64,000 bases of DNA from the NCBI GenBank assembly GCA_947247005.1, contig OX365955.1:13683322-13747321 (forward strand), read 5' to 3'. The notes beneath the pieces were generated by a model. That model worked only from the letters and a program-made list of their open reading frames with translations. It had not been told where the DNA came from and did no database searches. Position numbers and translations under genes: made by a program. Below are positions 1 through 11,603 of the stretch, piece by piece (the first letter of the stretch is position 1; every line of letters starts with the position of its first letter). Source of the stretch: Spisula solida. Its lineage: Eukaryota; Mollusca; Bivalvia; Venerida; Mactridae.

Positions 1-1507
1 TACAGTGTTATTTTTTCTGTACGTCTTAGTATGTTAATTGATTAGTTTCCTATGTACATTAAATATGCTCTATGTTATGTTTGATCATGAAGTTGTTTGA
101 AATAACTTATATGGGACTTTATTTTATTATACACATGCTTTATAACTTCCTGTCATAAAGGGAACTCTTATTGTTTTATTATCTACTACTAGGGCCTCTA
201 GTCAACTAATTAACAGAGTATGCAATATTATGTAATATTACATAATAGGGTGCAATACTGGTAGGTATCTTATAAATCAGAGACTACATGCTGAGAAAAT
301 TTAGACCAAATATTGTTGGACCAGTGCCATAATATACGTCTTTAACACACAGCATAAATATGATATTTCGTCATTTTGACTTTCAGGTAAAATAATTTCG
401 GCGTATTTCGATTGACTATATTATATTTTAATCAAATAACACAATTTACCATACCTGCATCGCTTTTTTGTGTTAATACCGGCGACTTTCTTGCGCCGGC
501 GTCTAGGCGTGTGCAAACGACCTTGACCGGCTGTGCTATTTATAGAACATTGAACGAGGGAGCGGTTATTTATTATACGACGCCCTCTGTCGTAAAAATG
601 CGGTCTGGTTCCCGGCTTCAAATTGTTATGTCAAAATTATAATGAGAACATCCGTATTTTGTTTCGATCATTTTTATTAGGACGATTAGATCTATATGAT
701 AATAATGTTTTACATTAACATACATTTGCAGAACAATAGTGTTAACTTGCAATCATTGTTATAAGGACCAATCAAATATTTTATCAAGGATTTTATAGAA
801 CAGGTCCTTGTTTTATGATGATTGAAAAAAGTTAGCAAACCAACTTCTTAATTATAATTTACATATTTGCATACAAAGTCCAGTGAATAAACTATAACTC
901 GGCGGTTTTCTTATTATCATCATAATTAAAATATCTACATATTAATTCTCATGATTAAATTATAAAATAACTCATAAGTTTTCAATGGTTGTAACATTAA
1001 AGATCGTGTTATCATTACAATATCATAATTTAAGTACAAATATGGATACTGAATTATTAAAGAGTGACATGGGAAATGAATTGCCAGCATCGGAAAGGAA
1101 TTGGCATATTGAAATACGAATTGCAATAATGATTATGTGATAACAATTACAATAATGTGTGAAATGGCGGATATCCCCTTCCATATCATAAAACATTGTT
1201 TAATGTATTAATATCCCTACAATATGCTTTCCTGCTTATCACAAGCCCCTGATGAAGGTCGGTTGATGCCTCACAGTTTAAAAAAACCCAGTTTTAATCG
1301 ACACTTCTATTTAAATTCATCATTATTTTAAAACTTTAATTATGTGTTCAAAAAGGAAATGTTTTAATTGCAATTTCTGTTTACTGTTAGCAACCCCAGC
1401 TGATAAGCCAGTCCAGTTAAGAATTTGGTAAAAACCAGTACTAAGTGTAGCAAAACTTCATTTAACTAGTTTATGTGAATACTGTTAGTGCATGATGAAT
1501 CAAAGTT
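1..1507. other. AT-rich stretch, no gene seen
   Basis: No open frame with recognisable protein content, splice context or repeat family was seen. A perfect 22-bp palindrome lies at 226-247 (TATTATGTAAT and its complement). A short GC-richer patch occurs at 480-610. Frames here are short and look like chance. Confidence 0.5.
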
Positions 1508-1906
1508 ATAGCCAATGAATTTTTAGCTCATCTGATTTTTGAAAAAAAAGATGAGTTATTGTCATCACTTGATCGTCGTCGGCGTTGCTTGGTTAAGTTT
1601 TGTGTTTAGGTAAACTTTTTTCATTAACTATCAAAGCTATTGCTTTGAAACTTGCAACACTTGTTCACAATCAATACCTGAGCCTGTAAAGCAAGACCCA
1701 TAACTCTGATCTGCATTTTGTAAGAATTATTGCCCATTTTTGGACTTAGAAAATAAAATGCTTGGTTAAGTTTTGCGTTTAGGTCCACTTTTCTCCTAAA
1801 CTATCAGAGTTATTGCTTTGAAACACTTGTTCACCATCAATACCTGACCATGTCAAACAAGAACCATAAAAATAAAATTCCTTGGTTAAGTTTTGTGTTT
1901 AGGTCC

Positions 1907-2280
1907 ACTTTTTATGCCCCTGTATCGATAGATCGGGAAGCATATAGTGATTCACCTGTCCGTTCGTTCGTCCGCCCGGTTAATCCAAATTGACCGTTTC
2001 TTTGACCCCATTTTGACCTTCACCTTAACCTAATTTTCGACTTAGACTTATTGAAGGGCCAAATTCTTGGTTAACCCAAATTGACCGTTTCTTCTAGCAT
2101 TTATATGGATTGCTACAAAGCTTTCATACTTGCATGGATGTTGTATATGAACACTATCCACACGCCTGTTTCACCAAACCCCATTTTGACCTTCACCTTG
2201 ACCTAATTTTGGACTTAGACTTATTTATGGACAAGGCTTCCTTAGGGGGCATAAGCGTTTATTGAACGCAGTCTTGTTTC
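1907..2280 (+). repeat. Nested TTTATGCCCC...GGGGGCATAAG repeat
   Basis: Begins TTTATGCCCCTGTATCGATA with a hairpin, then 'CATATAGTGATTCACCTGTCC' and runs of CGTTCGTCCG. Ends GGGGGCATAAGCGTTTATTG and CAGTCTTGTT. Direct copies of 'TTGACCGTTTCTT' and 'CCCATTTTGACCTTCACCTT' lie inside. This is a second repeat type common in mollusc genomes. It sits inside the larger repeat, so it is the younger of the two. A 5' fragment of the same family lies at 18275-18360. Confidence 0.6.
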
Positions 2281-2477
2281 ATACATTATGTGGGATATTG
2301 CTTTGAAACTTTCAACACTTGTTCACCGTCAATACCTAACCATGCCAAGCAAGAACCATAACTCTGATCTGCATTTTGTGTGAGTTAGTGCCCCTTTTGG
2401 ACTCAGAAAATTCCTACGTTAAGTTTTGTGTTTAGGTCCACTTTTCTCCTAAACTATCAAGAGTTATTGCTTTGACG

Positions 2478-5337
2478 TTCATTCTACAGATAACTGAACA
2501 ACTTGAGCTGAAAATTTGAACCGACATGCATAGTCTCAAAATACTTATTTCGATGGTTCACTATGTTGTTCTATGTTTTCAGAGTGTCTGTGTAGAATTT
2601 CAGGGTTAAGTATTGAAGGGCATTGATATTGCACATAGTTTAAGTATGCGACCAATTAATAGCCGACAGATACGTTACGTTGCATTAAAGACTAGATTAT
2701 TTGACTCAGTGATATTAACAGCTATCAAACATAATGTACCTGTAAAGTCATTGGTATTTTGTATTATATCCCATAACAAACATGATGGCAGAACATGTTA
2801 AAATGAATAAAATTTTAGCTTATTGATTCATTTCGAGTGGTTTATCAGTATGTTTGATTCATATGATTATAATGTTCTCTGCAACAAAGATTCTTCGTCG
2901 CAAACAAGTTTGAAAGAAGAAATACTAATCTTCAAGCTGTAAACACAATGTTGTCAGGGTTACACAGACGAACGTTTAAAATTATAGTTTCTTTGGGTAT
3001 GGAGACGTACGTGTGTCGTCTTGTAACGTATCTGTCTATCAAAAATGTTGTTGTTTCCTCACCAAAACAACATGATATGTTCATCAATTTCAAACAAAAC
3101 AATAATGCATGGCTATGATGACACGTTTATTCAAGTTTGAGCACAAAACATATCGTTATGAATCTCCAATTGCATCATCTTTATAGTGGCGTAACATATC
3201 TGTTGCTAACGTAAAGCTGTTGAAGAAAAGTAACTCAACATAACGTTCCAGCTAAATATTACAAATCTTTCAAAACATGCATAATGTAATAAGCAGACTG
3301 CAACATAACAATAAGGAAACCACGGTTCACATATATTATAAACCAAATGGTACTTGTCAAATTGGCGTTGGGTATTCACCTCGTCAGTATCTTAATTGTG
3401 AAAGGATCTCTAAATATAAGCGGTATGTGTTCATCAAACAACAGAAAATGAGTTGGAGAACTTCACTTACAAACACCTTTTCTCAATTAAGTTTGAATAA
3501 AGACCAAATTTAGCAAAATAACATTGGTAGTAATGAAAAGTTATTACATTAAAAGCCAGTGTGTTAAATAGTCCCCACTATCTTAGAGGAAGTAAACTGG
3601 GAACATCTTGGACAGTCTAGATGACACTGACACAGACGCAGCTTGAACAAATAGGACCTGAGTCACTTAAAATTGCATAAATCATTATATTTAGTCAATA
3701 TTTATGTCAGAATTTGAACATAAAAGCGAAAAACAGATACGTTACGTAGTTAAACAGATACGTTACGAGATGTTATGAAGCTTTTTATTTGAATTATGTG
3801 CAATAATTTCGAAATTAGTTTCTTTATATTAACAAACAATTATAGAGTGTGTGTTTTCAATATGATAATATTGAAATTTTGCCATGATTGACGAGAATTA
3901 ACTCGCGTTTTAAGGTCACCCTCTGATTCTCCAAAAAGCACCATCCCAATATGCACGTAAGTGCATTAAATATGACGATGGGTGATCTCTGGAAGTCATC
4001 TTCCCATAGTGGGTCATTTAACAATGTAATTTATGAACACTGACAGGAGTAAGGTGCTTAAAATGCACGTATTTTAGCAGATATACAAATATGCCGTAAC
4101 GTATCTGCTCAGTGTAACGTATCTGTCAAACAAAGGTTTTTAACAATGAGACTAGGTGCGTTTAATTTTCTTGGTCGGTAGTGTGTTGGGCACTTCTTCG
4201 TTTTAAGATTTCTTACAGCTAAAGCGGGGCAATATAGTCCTTTTGCTGTGGAAACTGGGTCATTCAGCTAGTTAGTAGGTCATCCGACTATACGGGCCTT
4301 TCAACGTTTTAATACTGTTATTTAACTTTTGAGACTAAAGGCTGCTATAACTATGTAGTTCAGCAGTTTTACTGTTGTTACTAGGTCATTCAGCGTAGGC
4401 ATTCCGCCTTTTGGTTGCTGTATCTTTTCTACTGGGTCATTCAGCTAGTTATAATTTATTATACTTTTCGACAGCTTGGACTAGGGCGGATCTGCGCTTG
4501 TTTAGTTGGGCATTGTGCTTTGTGTGTTTTTAATGTTTTCTGTGCTCGGCTGGTTAAGTTGAGTGCTGCCTTCCCTGTCTGACTTAATATACTCTTTTTT
4601 CTTTAGGCACATGAAAAATGAAGATTATAGGGTATTTGTATGATTATTTCTACATAATTGCAATCCTTCGATGATATTCTAAGTGAAAATCATTTATTTG
4701 TGCAACAGCTACATGTGCTTATTGAATAATTTCACAAAACGCACGTAACGTATCTGTTTTAAAATTTTGAAAAAGTGTCAGTTCACTGTTTAAATCTTCG
4801 TTTCTTAGAAATATACTGCTTTCTCTGTACAATTCTTTACCAGCAATGCCATCTTACTTTATCCAATTAATCAAAATGCCCATGAAATGATGAAAAATAC
4901 GTGTTTATCTGTCTAATATTTTGACATATTAGCAGCGTAACGTATCTGTTGCCAAAATCGCCGACAAAGTCTCAGTCAATGAACAGGACGTAAAATCCGA
5001 GTTTCTATCAACTAATTGCTGATATTTATTTACACCCTTTTTACACCACATGAAACATAACTTTAAGAATTCTGTACATTATAACACATAGCAATCCAGT
5101 GTAGTTGCCAATGACATAGTCTCGCCTACAAGCATTTTTGATAGAATTCGGGCTCCATATAGCATTTATGACGCTCAAAATGTTTGCAAAAGACCAAAAT
5201 TTGTTTTGAATCTGACAGTACTTATGCTTATGTGTAATATCTAGCATTGAGCAAGTACTAATTTATTCATTTTACAAGAAAATCAGGGCGCCGACAGCAT
5301 TTTTTCCGTTTTGTCCATCTATCTGTAGAATGAACGT
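2478..5337. mobile_element. Element with inverted ends and nine internal CAGATACGTTACG motifs
   Basis: The ends are inverted copies of CGTTCATTCTACAGATA (left 2478-2494; complement right at about 5321-5337). They interrupt the surrounding dispersed repeat in the middle of its 'TTGCTTTGAAA' segment, so the insertion is visible directly. Inside, a 12-13 bp motif (CAGATACGTTACG or its complement) occurs at 2667, 3734 and 3755 in one orientation and at 3023, 3191 (one mismatch), 4095, 4114, 4744 and 4936 in the other. A second motif, about 'TGGGTCATTCAGC', recurs at 4256, 4384 and 4434. No transposase-like protein was recognised; the longest frame (3277-3513, 78 codons) has no known features. It is probably a non-autonomous DNA transposon whose transposase binds the repeated motif. 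Confidence 0.55.
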
Positions 5338-6679
5338 CGAAAGTTTCAAAACTTGTTTACCATCAATACCTGACAATGTCAAACAAGTACCATAACTCTG
5401 ATCTGCATTTTGTGTGAGTTATGGCCCCTTTTTGGACTCAGAAAATTCTTTGGTTTAGTTTTGTGTTTAGGTCAACTTTTCTCATAAATTATACTATGTG
5501 GGCTATTGCTTTGAAACTTTCAACACTTGTTCACCATCATTACCTGACCATGTCAAACAAGAACTATAACTCTGATCTGTATTTTGTGTGAGTTGTTGCC
5601 CCTTTTTGGACTCCGAAAATTCCTTGGTTAAGTTTTGTGTTTAGGTAAAAAACTAGGTCATAAGGTCAAATAATAGCAAAACCTTGTTAACACTCTGGAG
5701 GTTACATTCTTACTTTGATCTTCACCAAACTTGGTCAGTAGTTGTATCTAATGTAATTTAGGTCAAGTTTGAAGTTGGGACATGTGGGGTAAAAGACTAG
5801 GTCAAAAGGTCAAATAATAGGATAACGTTGTTATCACTCTGGTGGCCACATTTTTGCTTTAATCTTCATTAAGTTTGGTCAAAATGTTTATCTTGGTGAC
5901 CTGAAGGTCAAGGTCGAAGTTGGTTCATGTGGGGTCAAAAACTTGGTCAAATAATAGGGAAACCTTGTTAACACTCTGGTGGCCACATGTGTGCTTTAAT
6001 CTTCATGAAGATTGGTCAAAATGTTAATCTTGGTGACCCTAAGGTCAAGTTTGAAGTTGTTTTGTGTGGGGTCAAAAACTAGGTCATAAGGTCAAATAAT
6101 AGGAAAACCTTGTTAACACTTTGGAGGCCACATTTTTGCTTTAATCTTGATCAACTTTGGTCAAAATGTCTATCTGGATGACCTTAAGGTCACGTTTGAA
6201 GTTTTGTCATGTGGGTAAAAAACTAGGTCAATATGTCAAATAATAGAAAAATCATTTTAACACTCTGGAGAACTCAGTTCTGCTTTAACCTTCATCAAGT
6301 TTAGTCAATATGTTCATCTCGATGACCTTAAGGTCAAGTTCAAAGTTTGGCCATGTTTAGCAGGTGAGCGCCCCAGGATGTATGATCCTCTGGTTCTTTA
6401 ATGTATTTTATTAACCCACATAAATCAATTGTTGGCAAGAATACGACTACACAAATTAGAAATTCACAAAAAGACGGAAAAGTCAGCCTTTTTGATCACA
6501 TGGTTATTTAGTTCCGAACATCTTCATTTTTGTTTCTATCTCTATTTGACTCATTTCGTAACTGTAGTTTCAGAAACTAGTATAATTTTGACCGTCTGAT
6601 AAACATATATTGAATAATTTAACCAAGTTTAATTTTGCAAAAATTATTTACTGTATACTTATTTATGGTGGGCACTGTA

Positions 6680-7130
6680 GTGTAAGGTACCTCTCTACGC
6701 TCATTTGAGGTTACCCTTATAGTCAAGGATGCTGGTTACTGTAGTGTATGTAATATCCATGATAACTTGCTTGGGTGTATATCCACACCTATGGAACTCC
6801 ACCCAAGCAGGTAAAACAGAAAGGTCTACTTCTGGCACTGCATGTGTAATCTCCATGGTAACTTGCTTGGGTGTATATCCACACCTGTGAAAGTCCGCCA
6901 AAGCAGGTAAAACAGATAGGTCTGTAATCTCCATGGTAACTTGCTTGGGTGTATATCCACACCTGTGAAAGTCCGCCCAAGCAGGTAAAACAGAAAGGTA
7001 TGTCACTGATTTTGTAAGGTGCCTCTTCATGCTCCGTTTTAACGTTCCCTATTAGCCGAGTATGCTGGTTTACTATAACTTGCTTGGGTGTATATCCACA
7101 CCTGTGGAACACCACCAAAGCAGGCAAAAA
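6680..7130. repeat. Short array of palindromic repeats (ACTTGCTTGGG...CCCAAGCAGGT)
   Basis: Four copies of a roughly 60-bp palindromic block start near 6764, 6859, 6937 and 7077. Each has the left arm ACTTGCTTGGGTG, a centre GTATATCCACACC and the right arm CACCCAAGCAGGT. The spacers contain CTCCATGGTA. The whole is bracketed by diverged direct repeats (TAAGGT-CCTCT...TATGCTGGTT) at 6687-6765 and 7014-7080, which suggests duplication of a larger unit. The overlapping minus-strand frames with repeated 'FHRCGYTPKQV' come from the repeat and not from a gene. Confidence 0.6.
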
Positions 7131-7666
7131 CAGACTATGTGACTGACCTCCGTCTCTACGTACACACCATCGTGGCAGAACAACAATTGGTTTCGTCTAC
7201 ATCATTTAATAATGGCGGTTTGCCGCAATACTTCTTAGTTCAAGGGTGTAACTATGTATATGATAAAAGTGTACACAACTATAAATTAACTGGATACGCA
7301 ACTGTACTCATTAACAGTGACATCATAACATCATAAAGGACATCGGGTCAGTGACGTGCGTCATATAATGTGCTATAAGCTCATTGACCTGACAACAAGG
7401 GACTTAGGATGTATAAAAGGATCCAATTCGCTTGACTTAAAACAACTTAAACCCACATGGTAGGCAGCATCTGAGTTCACTAGGCAGCATAGGCTTTCCA
7501 TACTCAGAAACTCTCGAAAGCATATAATAAGTACTGTAATTCATATCAGCCTTCTATGTAGTTAGTTAGTTCTAACCTTGTAGATAGTTAAGTTTTAAGT
7601 AGGACCTGGTGTAGGGAGTAGATCGTTCAACAACATGTTACGTCTTCGGTGACGAAGTGGATAACT
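7131..7666. other. No gene seen
   Basis: Frames are short and without recognisable features. No repeat family was identified, apart from diverged 'TAGGCAGCAT' copies near 7460-7490. Confidence 0.4.
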
Positions 7667-7671
7667 ATCCT

Positions 7672-9585
7672 CACTGCGGTATACCGTACACCGGATATTG
7701 CTAGTAAAGGTGAGTAATATAATCAATTTTCGCGACATTCTCGTGTATACCAAACTTTAGACTAGTTACATCATCCCAACTAGGTTTTAACGTCTTCGGA
7801 TATTTTTACAACTTTAAAGTACGCCATATTATAGCAGGTATTCGTAGAAATGTTCAAATTAACCTGTATTGGGCTGCTGCTCACACGCAAATATTGACGA
7901 CGGCACATTACATAAGTTCGGAATGAGTGTATTGCCAAGATATATTTTTTTGAAATGAGCATTTTGTTTGTATTGAACCTAAATGTCTTAAGTCAAAATT
8001 TCAGAAAAACTGATCACAGTACAACAAAGATACACACCAAATAGATAGAAGTGCGTGTACGGAGTATTGATGTTTACTGTACAGAGTATTGCACATTTGC
8101 TTAGGCCTCCAAATACACTAAATTAAACTAGGAAATTAGCCAAAAATGATACTGGGTAACAAGTTAACATTATAACAACCTTTTGCTTTCAAAAATGTTG
8201 CTTGCTATAAACCTCAAAAGAGTTAATTTGAATATTTGATAGTAAGTATTGGTTGTAAAGCGTATCATAGTTACGTAAGATGTAAGCATTGGGAATTTAT
8301 TTATTTATAGCTTACATGTATTTATATGTTGTAAAGTTTCATATTGACTCTTTTATAAACACACCATGCTAATCTATTTTTTTCGTTTCGAAATAGATAA
8401 GCGTATTCCATAGATGTGATTTACATAATAGTACACAATGTCATAGCGTCAATCAACCTACCCCGACTCTCTAATTGATTGTGTACCACTTTCGGCTTAG
8501 TACTAATTCTTCGCTTACTTTTATGCAATTTCACTCTAGATGTGTCAACATATCGATCAATTTATACTTATACAATATCAATGTTTGTTAGAAATTATAA
8601 AGAATTTGTATATATATTTATTGACATACTTTCATACACATGAACACATCCAAGATTTTAGTCAGCAAATAGCATGTTCATTGAACAACTTTCAACCTAA
8701 GACAGGTATGGTGATCAGTAATGTCACTAAATATTGTCAGAGCATGACCATTGGTTATCTAGAGGCTGATGTGTGTAGGATGTATGATTTCGGCACGCTG
8801 GGCGAGTCAGTTAGCATTTGAACGTACGTTAGGAACGACCTATGTTTAAGACAATGTAGTAGTTACCTAAATATGTACGATACATACGTACTAATCATAC
8901 TCTAAACCTGTCAAAATGGTGTAAATATAAAGTATTACATTTCAAATTTGGAGGAATGCTCGGACCTACGTCAGGATTCGTACATTACAGCATGTTTTAA
9001 TGTAGCCTTTACACTCTCCAATTTTCAACAGATATAGATCGCGAGACGATATAAGTAATTTTTACCAAATGACACTGGTTATACGTAGAATGTACATAAT
9101 TTCCGTGAGCAATACTCCGTACACTAAACAGCAATACTCCGTACACCAGTGAGCGACACAAACGCAATACTCTGTTTTTTATTTTTTCTCAAAATGCACC
9201 GTTATTTATGATTCCTTTCCTGGTAAAACATTAACAACATCAACTTGGTCACTGGGATGTCAATTTGCTCGATTCAAGTTGTGTAATTTAACGAAGAATA
9301 TAAACAAAAACATCTTTATTTGACCGACCGAGCTTATTTTATGCGTGAGTAACGATACGGGTTTGGTCTTTTAATCACCCTTTTAAGTAATTCCTGGTCG
9401 TTAGCCGGCTTTCAAGGACTAGGAAAATTATCGTAGTAGATACTTTTGTATAAAAGTTGCATCAAACACACTCAGAAAGATAAAAAAGCGCCTCAGAACT
9501 TACCTTGGTATACACTTGAAGGTCGCGAAAATGGATAACATTACTCACCTTACTAGCAATATCCGGTGTACGGTATACCGCAGTG
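7672..9585. mobile_element. 1.9 kb DNA-transposon-like element, 5-bp target duplication ATCCT
   Basis: Long terminal inverted repeats start CACTGCGGTATACCGTACAC and run about 70 bp with few mismatches (left 7672-7745, right about 9515-9585). The 5-bp sequence ATCCT is directly repeated immediately outside both ends (7667-7671 and 9586-9590), as expected for a target-site duplication. A second inner set of inverted motifs, GTACGGAGTATTG, lies at 8057 and 8079. Its complement CAATACTCCGTAC is at 9110 and 9132, with a partial copy at 9165. No transposase was recognised; a 93-codon frame at 8540-8821 has no support. Known families with 5-bp duplications and ends beginning CAC include Transib and its RAG-like relatives, but the heptamer here (CACTGCG) is not a clean match. 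Confidence 0.65.
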
Positions 9586-9590
9586 ATCCT

Positions 9591-10620
9591 AGCCTAATAA
9601 ATATTCTGACGACGATATACCCTTCTTAAGGACGTTTTTATTTTTTTAAATGATACCAAAAAATAGGCACAATTATAGTTTAATATATACTGAAACAATA
9701 TGTGAAATAAAAAAGGTATGTCGCGGTACTATTTAAGGGGTCATGGGCCCTTTTGCAACATCACTTTTCAAGAAAATGACCAACATTTCTGATATTTCGC
9801 AATCTATTAATTTTTGCATTAAAATCGATATTTTTCTTGTTAAAATGATTTCAATGGGTTCATATGAACAAACACATATTATTCAAACATTCCTATACAC
9901 TTTTGGTATAGATAAAAAAAATCACAAATTTTTGACAAAAAAAAAGAATTGTCAAAATATCCGAAAAATGACTGCTAAAAAAGAAAAAAAATACACAAAA
10001 TCGGCCGTAGCTCAAAAACGACATCGATGACCAATATATTTTTTATTGCTAATTTTGTTGATAAAAGTGTACTCAATCCAAATATTAAATAAAGGTAGGT
10101 CACGGGACTACTTTTTGCGCTATGACGTCATTATTGTCCCCCTATATCATAAAAAACCTTAGTGAACATGCGTAAAAATGACGCAATATCTGCGCATATT
10201 TTATTTTTTAAAGTATTCTAATACCAAAAGAGTACTCACATTTGCATATTATGTACATGAAAGTATAGTAAATATAAACTTAGAAGAAATTAACGTGTAA
10301 CAAGAATTAATTTTAGCTGCAGTTACGTCGTTATTGTGTCTCTTTGCAATGAAAATTGCGATATAATGGCGGTAAAATGGCGCAAAAAAGGCCAAATTAG
10401 TACATTTTGCATATATTTTTTTCTCATAATTTCTAGTCTTGTCATAATTTATTATTGGCTAAGGATGTTGATTAAAGTGTACTTTATCTAAAAATTAAAA
10501 TAAAACATAGTTTTTCACACTACACTTTGTGCTATTATGACTGAATTGTCTCCCCCTTTTCCCAATTTGTCTGTGACGTCGCATTCCATATAGCTAGGGG
10601 GCACAGATGGGCCCTAAATC
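9591..10620. repeat. Diverged repeat blocks, CACGGGACTAC / ATGACGTCATTATTGTC
   Basis: Diverged copies of the same block occur about 410 bp apart (10030-10140 and 10440-10560). They share GTTGATAAAAGTGTACT, then a T-rich stretch, then 'CTACTTTTTGCGCTATGACG' and TTGTC(T)CCCCC. A third related piece lies at about 9700-9750. The 95-codon frame at 9743-10030 falls inside a poly-A/Lys tract and is not convincing. Confidence 0.4.
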
Positions 10621-11603
10621 GCTCACTTGAATAATCTTCACAAGTTTAGTCAAGATATCATTAATTCATTCCCTATATGTCAGTAAAAGGGGAACTGTGT
10701 AGTCCCAGTTAAATACAAACACTCATTATAAATTAGTACAGGTAACCCAAGTAATGATTTCTACTTTCACAAAAAATGAATGAAAATGTAACCGCTATTT
10801 CACGCAGAGTGTGTTCATATTATTTCCTCAGTGAAATTATTTTTTACCCCAAAATATCCGTATTTCAACTAACCCTAGATAGTATCACGAAAAACATTTT
10901 GCCCAATTTTCATGACGATCCAGTGCCAAACGCGGCCTCTATTCCCGTTTTAGGTATATGCGCAGAAATGATGCGCATAAACAACTGTATCAAACGTCGT
11001 CAGCTTACATTATATAAAATGTCATGTTTAAGTGTGGCTTGATGGTGGCTTCTCAATATAATACAAAAAGCCACAACATAAATATCATACAAAAATAAAA
11101 ATGCATATAACAAATAAAAGCCACATTAAAACTAGCCGTACGCAACAATACAGGCCAAAGTGTAGGGCTACGCTTACTAAAAAGTACAATGTACGTTTGA
11201 TTGGTACCACGTGTCTCATTTTCCGACTACGTCATACCAGTCTAATAGTATCAACAATGTAACACAAGACTTTATGTGACTGGCTCAGAAGTGTATAATA
11301 AACAATTTTACATCAATAAAGTATCTGTAAAGTAACAAGACTACGAAATAAACATACACAAAAAGCCACGAATTTACAGTTCGAAAATAGTCCCGTACCA
11401 CAGAAGTTAGGAAGCCGCCATTTGTCAAATGCAGACAAAAATGGACGCTGATACTACTGTCATTAAAGTTCATATATTTTGAAGATCTGTAGATTTATGT
11501 TCACAAAGAATGTTTCTCTAGACTCAGAAAAAATTTGAACACACAGTAAGTCACTTACTAATTTCTGGCCACAGTCTCATTTAGTGGTATGACGCCCGAT
11601 ATA
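10621..11603. other. No gene seen
   Basis: The best frame (10776-11042, 88 codons) has no recognisable domain, no splice context and no second copy in the window. Nothing else was identified. Confidence 0.4.

Larger units (their letters stand above)
1508..6396 (+). repeat. Bivalve-type dispersed repeat, interrupted by a nested element
   Basis: The 5' end is a hairpin start (AGCTCATCTG, A-rich loop, AGATGAGTT) at about 1526-1557. The 3' end reads CAGGTGAGCGCCCCAGG...CCTCTGG at 6360-6394. Between them are degenerate internal repeats of two kinds. One concerns 'AACTCTGATCTGCATTTTG' and 'GGTTAAGTTTTGTGTTTAGG', at 1600-2477 and 5338-5650. The other concerns 'GGTCAAATAATAGGAAAACC' and 'AACACTCTGG', at 5650-6360. 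From general knowledge this matches a repeat abundant in bivalve introns and intergenic DNA. It encodes nothing obvious. Its continuity is broken by insertions at 1907-2280 and 2478-5337. Confidence 0.65.

Noticed and set aside
6701..7127. Minus-strand frames with repeated FHRCGYTPKQV
   Set aside because: The repetition comes from palindromic DNA units at irregular spacing, not from a protein repeat.
7672..9585. RAG recombination-signal reading of the element ends
   Set aside because: Only the CAC start and the 5-bp duplication agree; no clear heptamer, nonamer or RAG-like gene is present, so this is kept only as a hypothesis.
10776..11042. 88-codon plus-strand frame
   Set aside because: No recognisable features or conservation inside the window.
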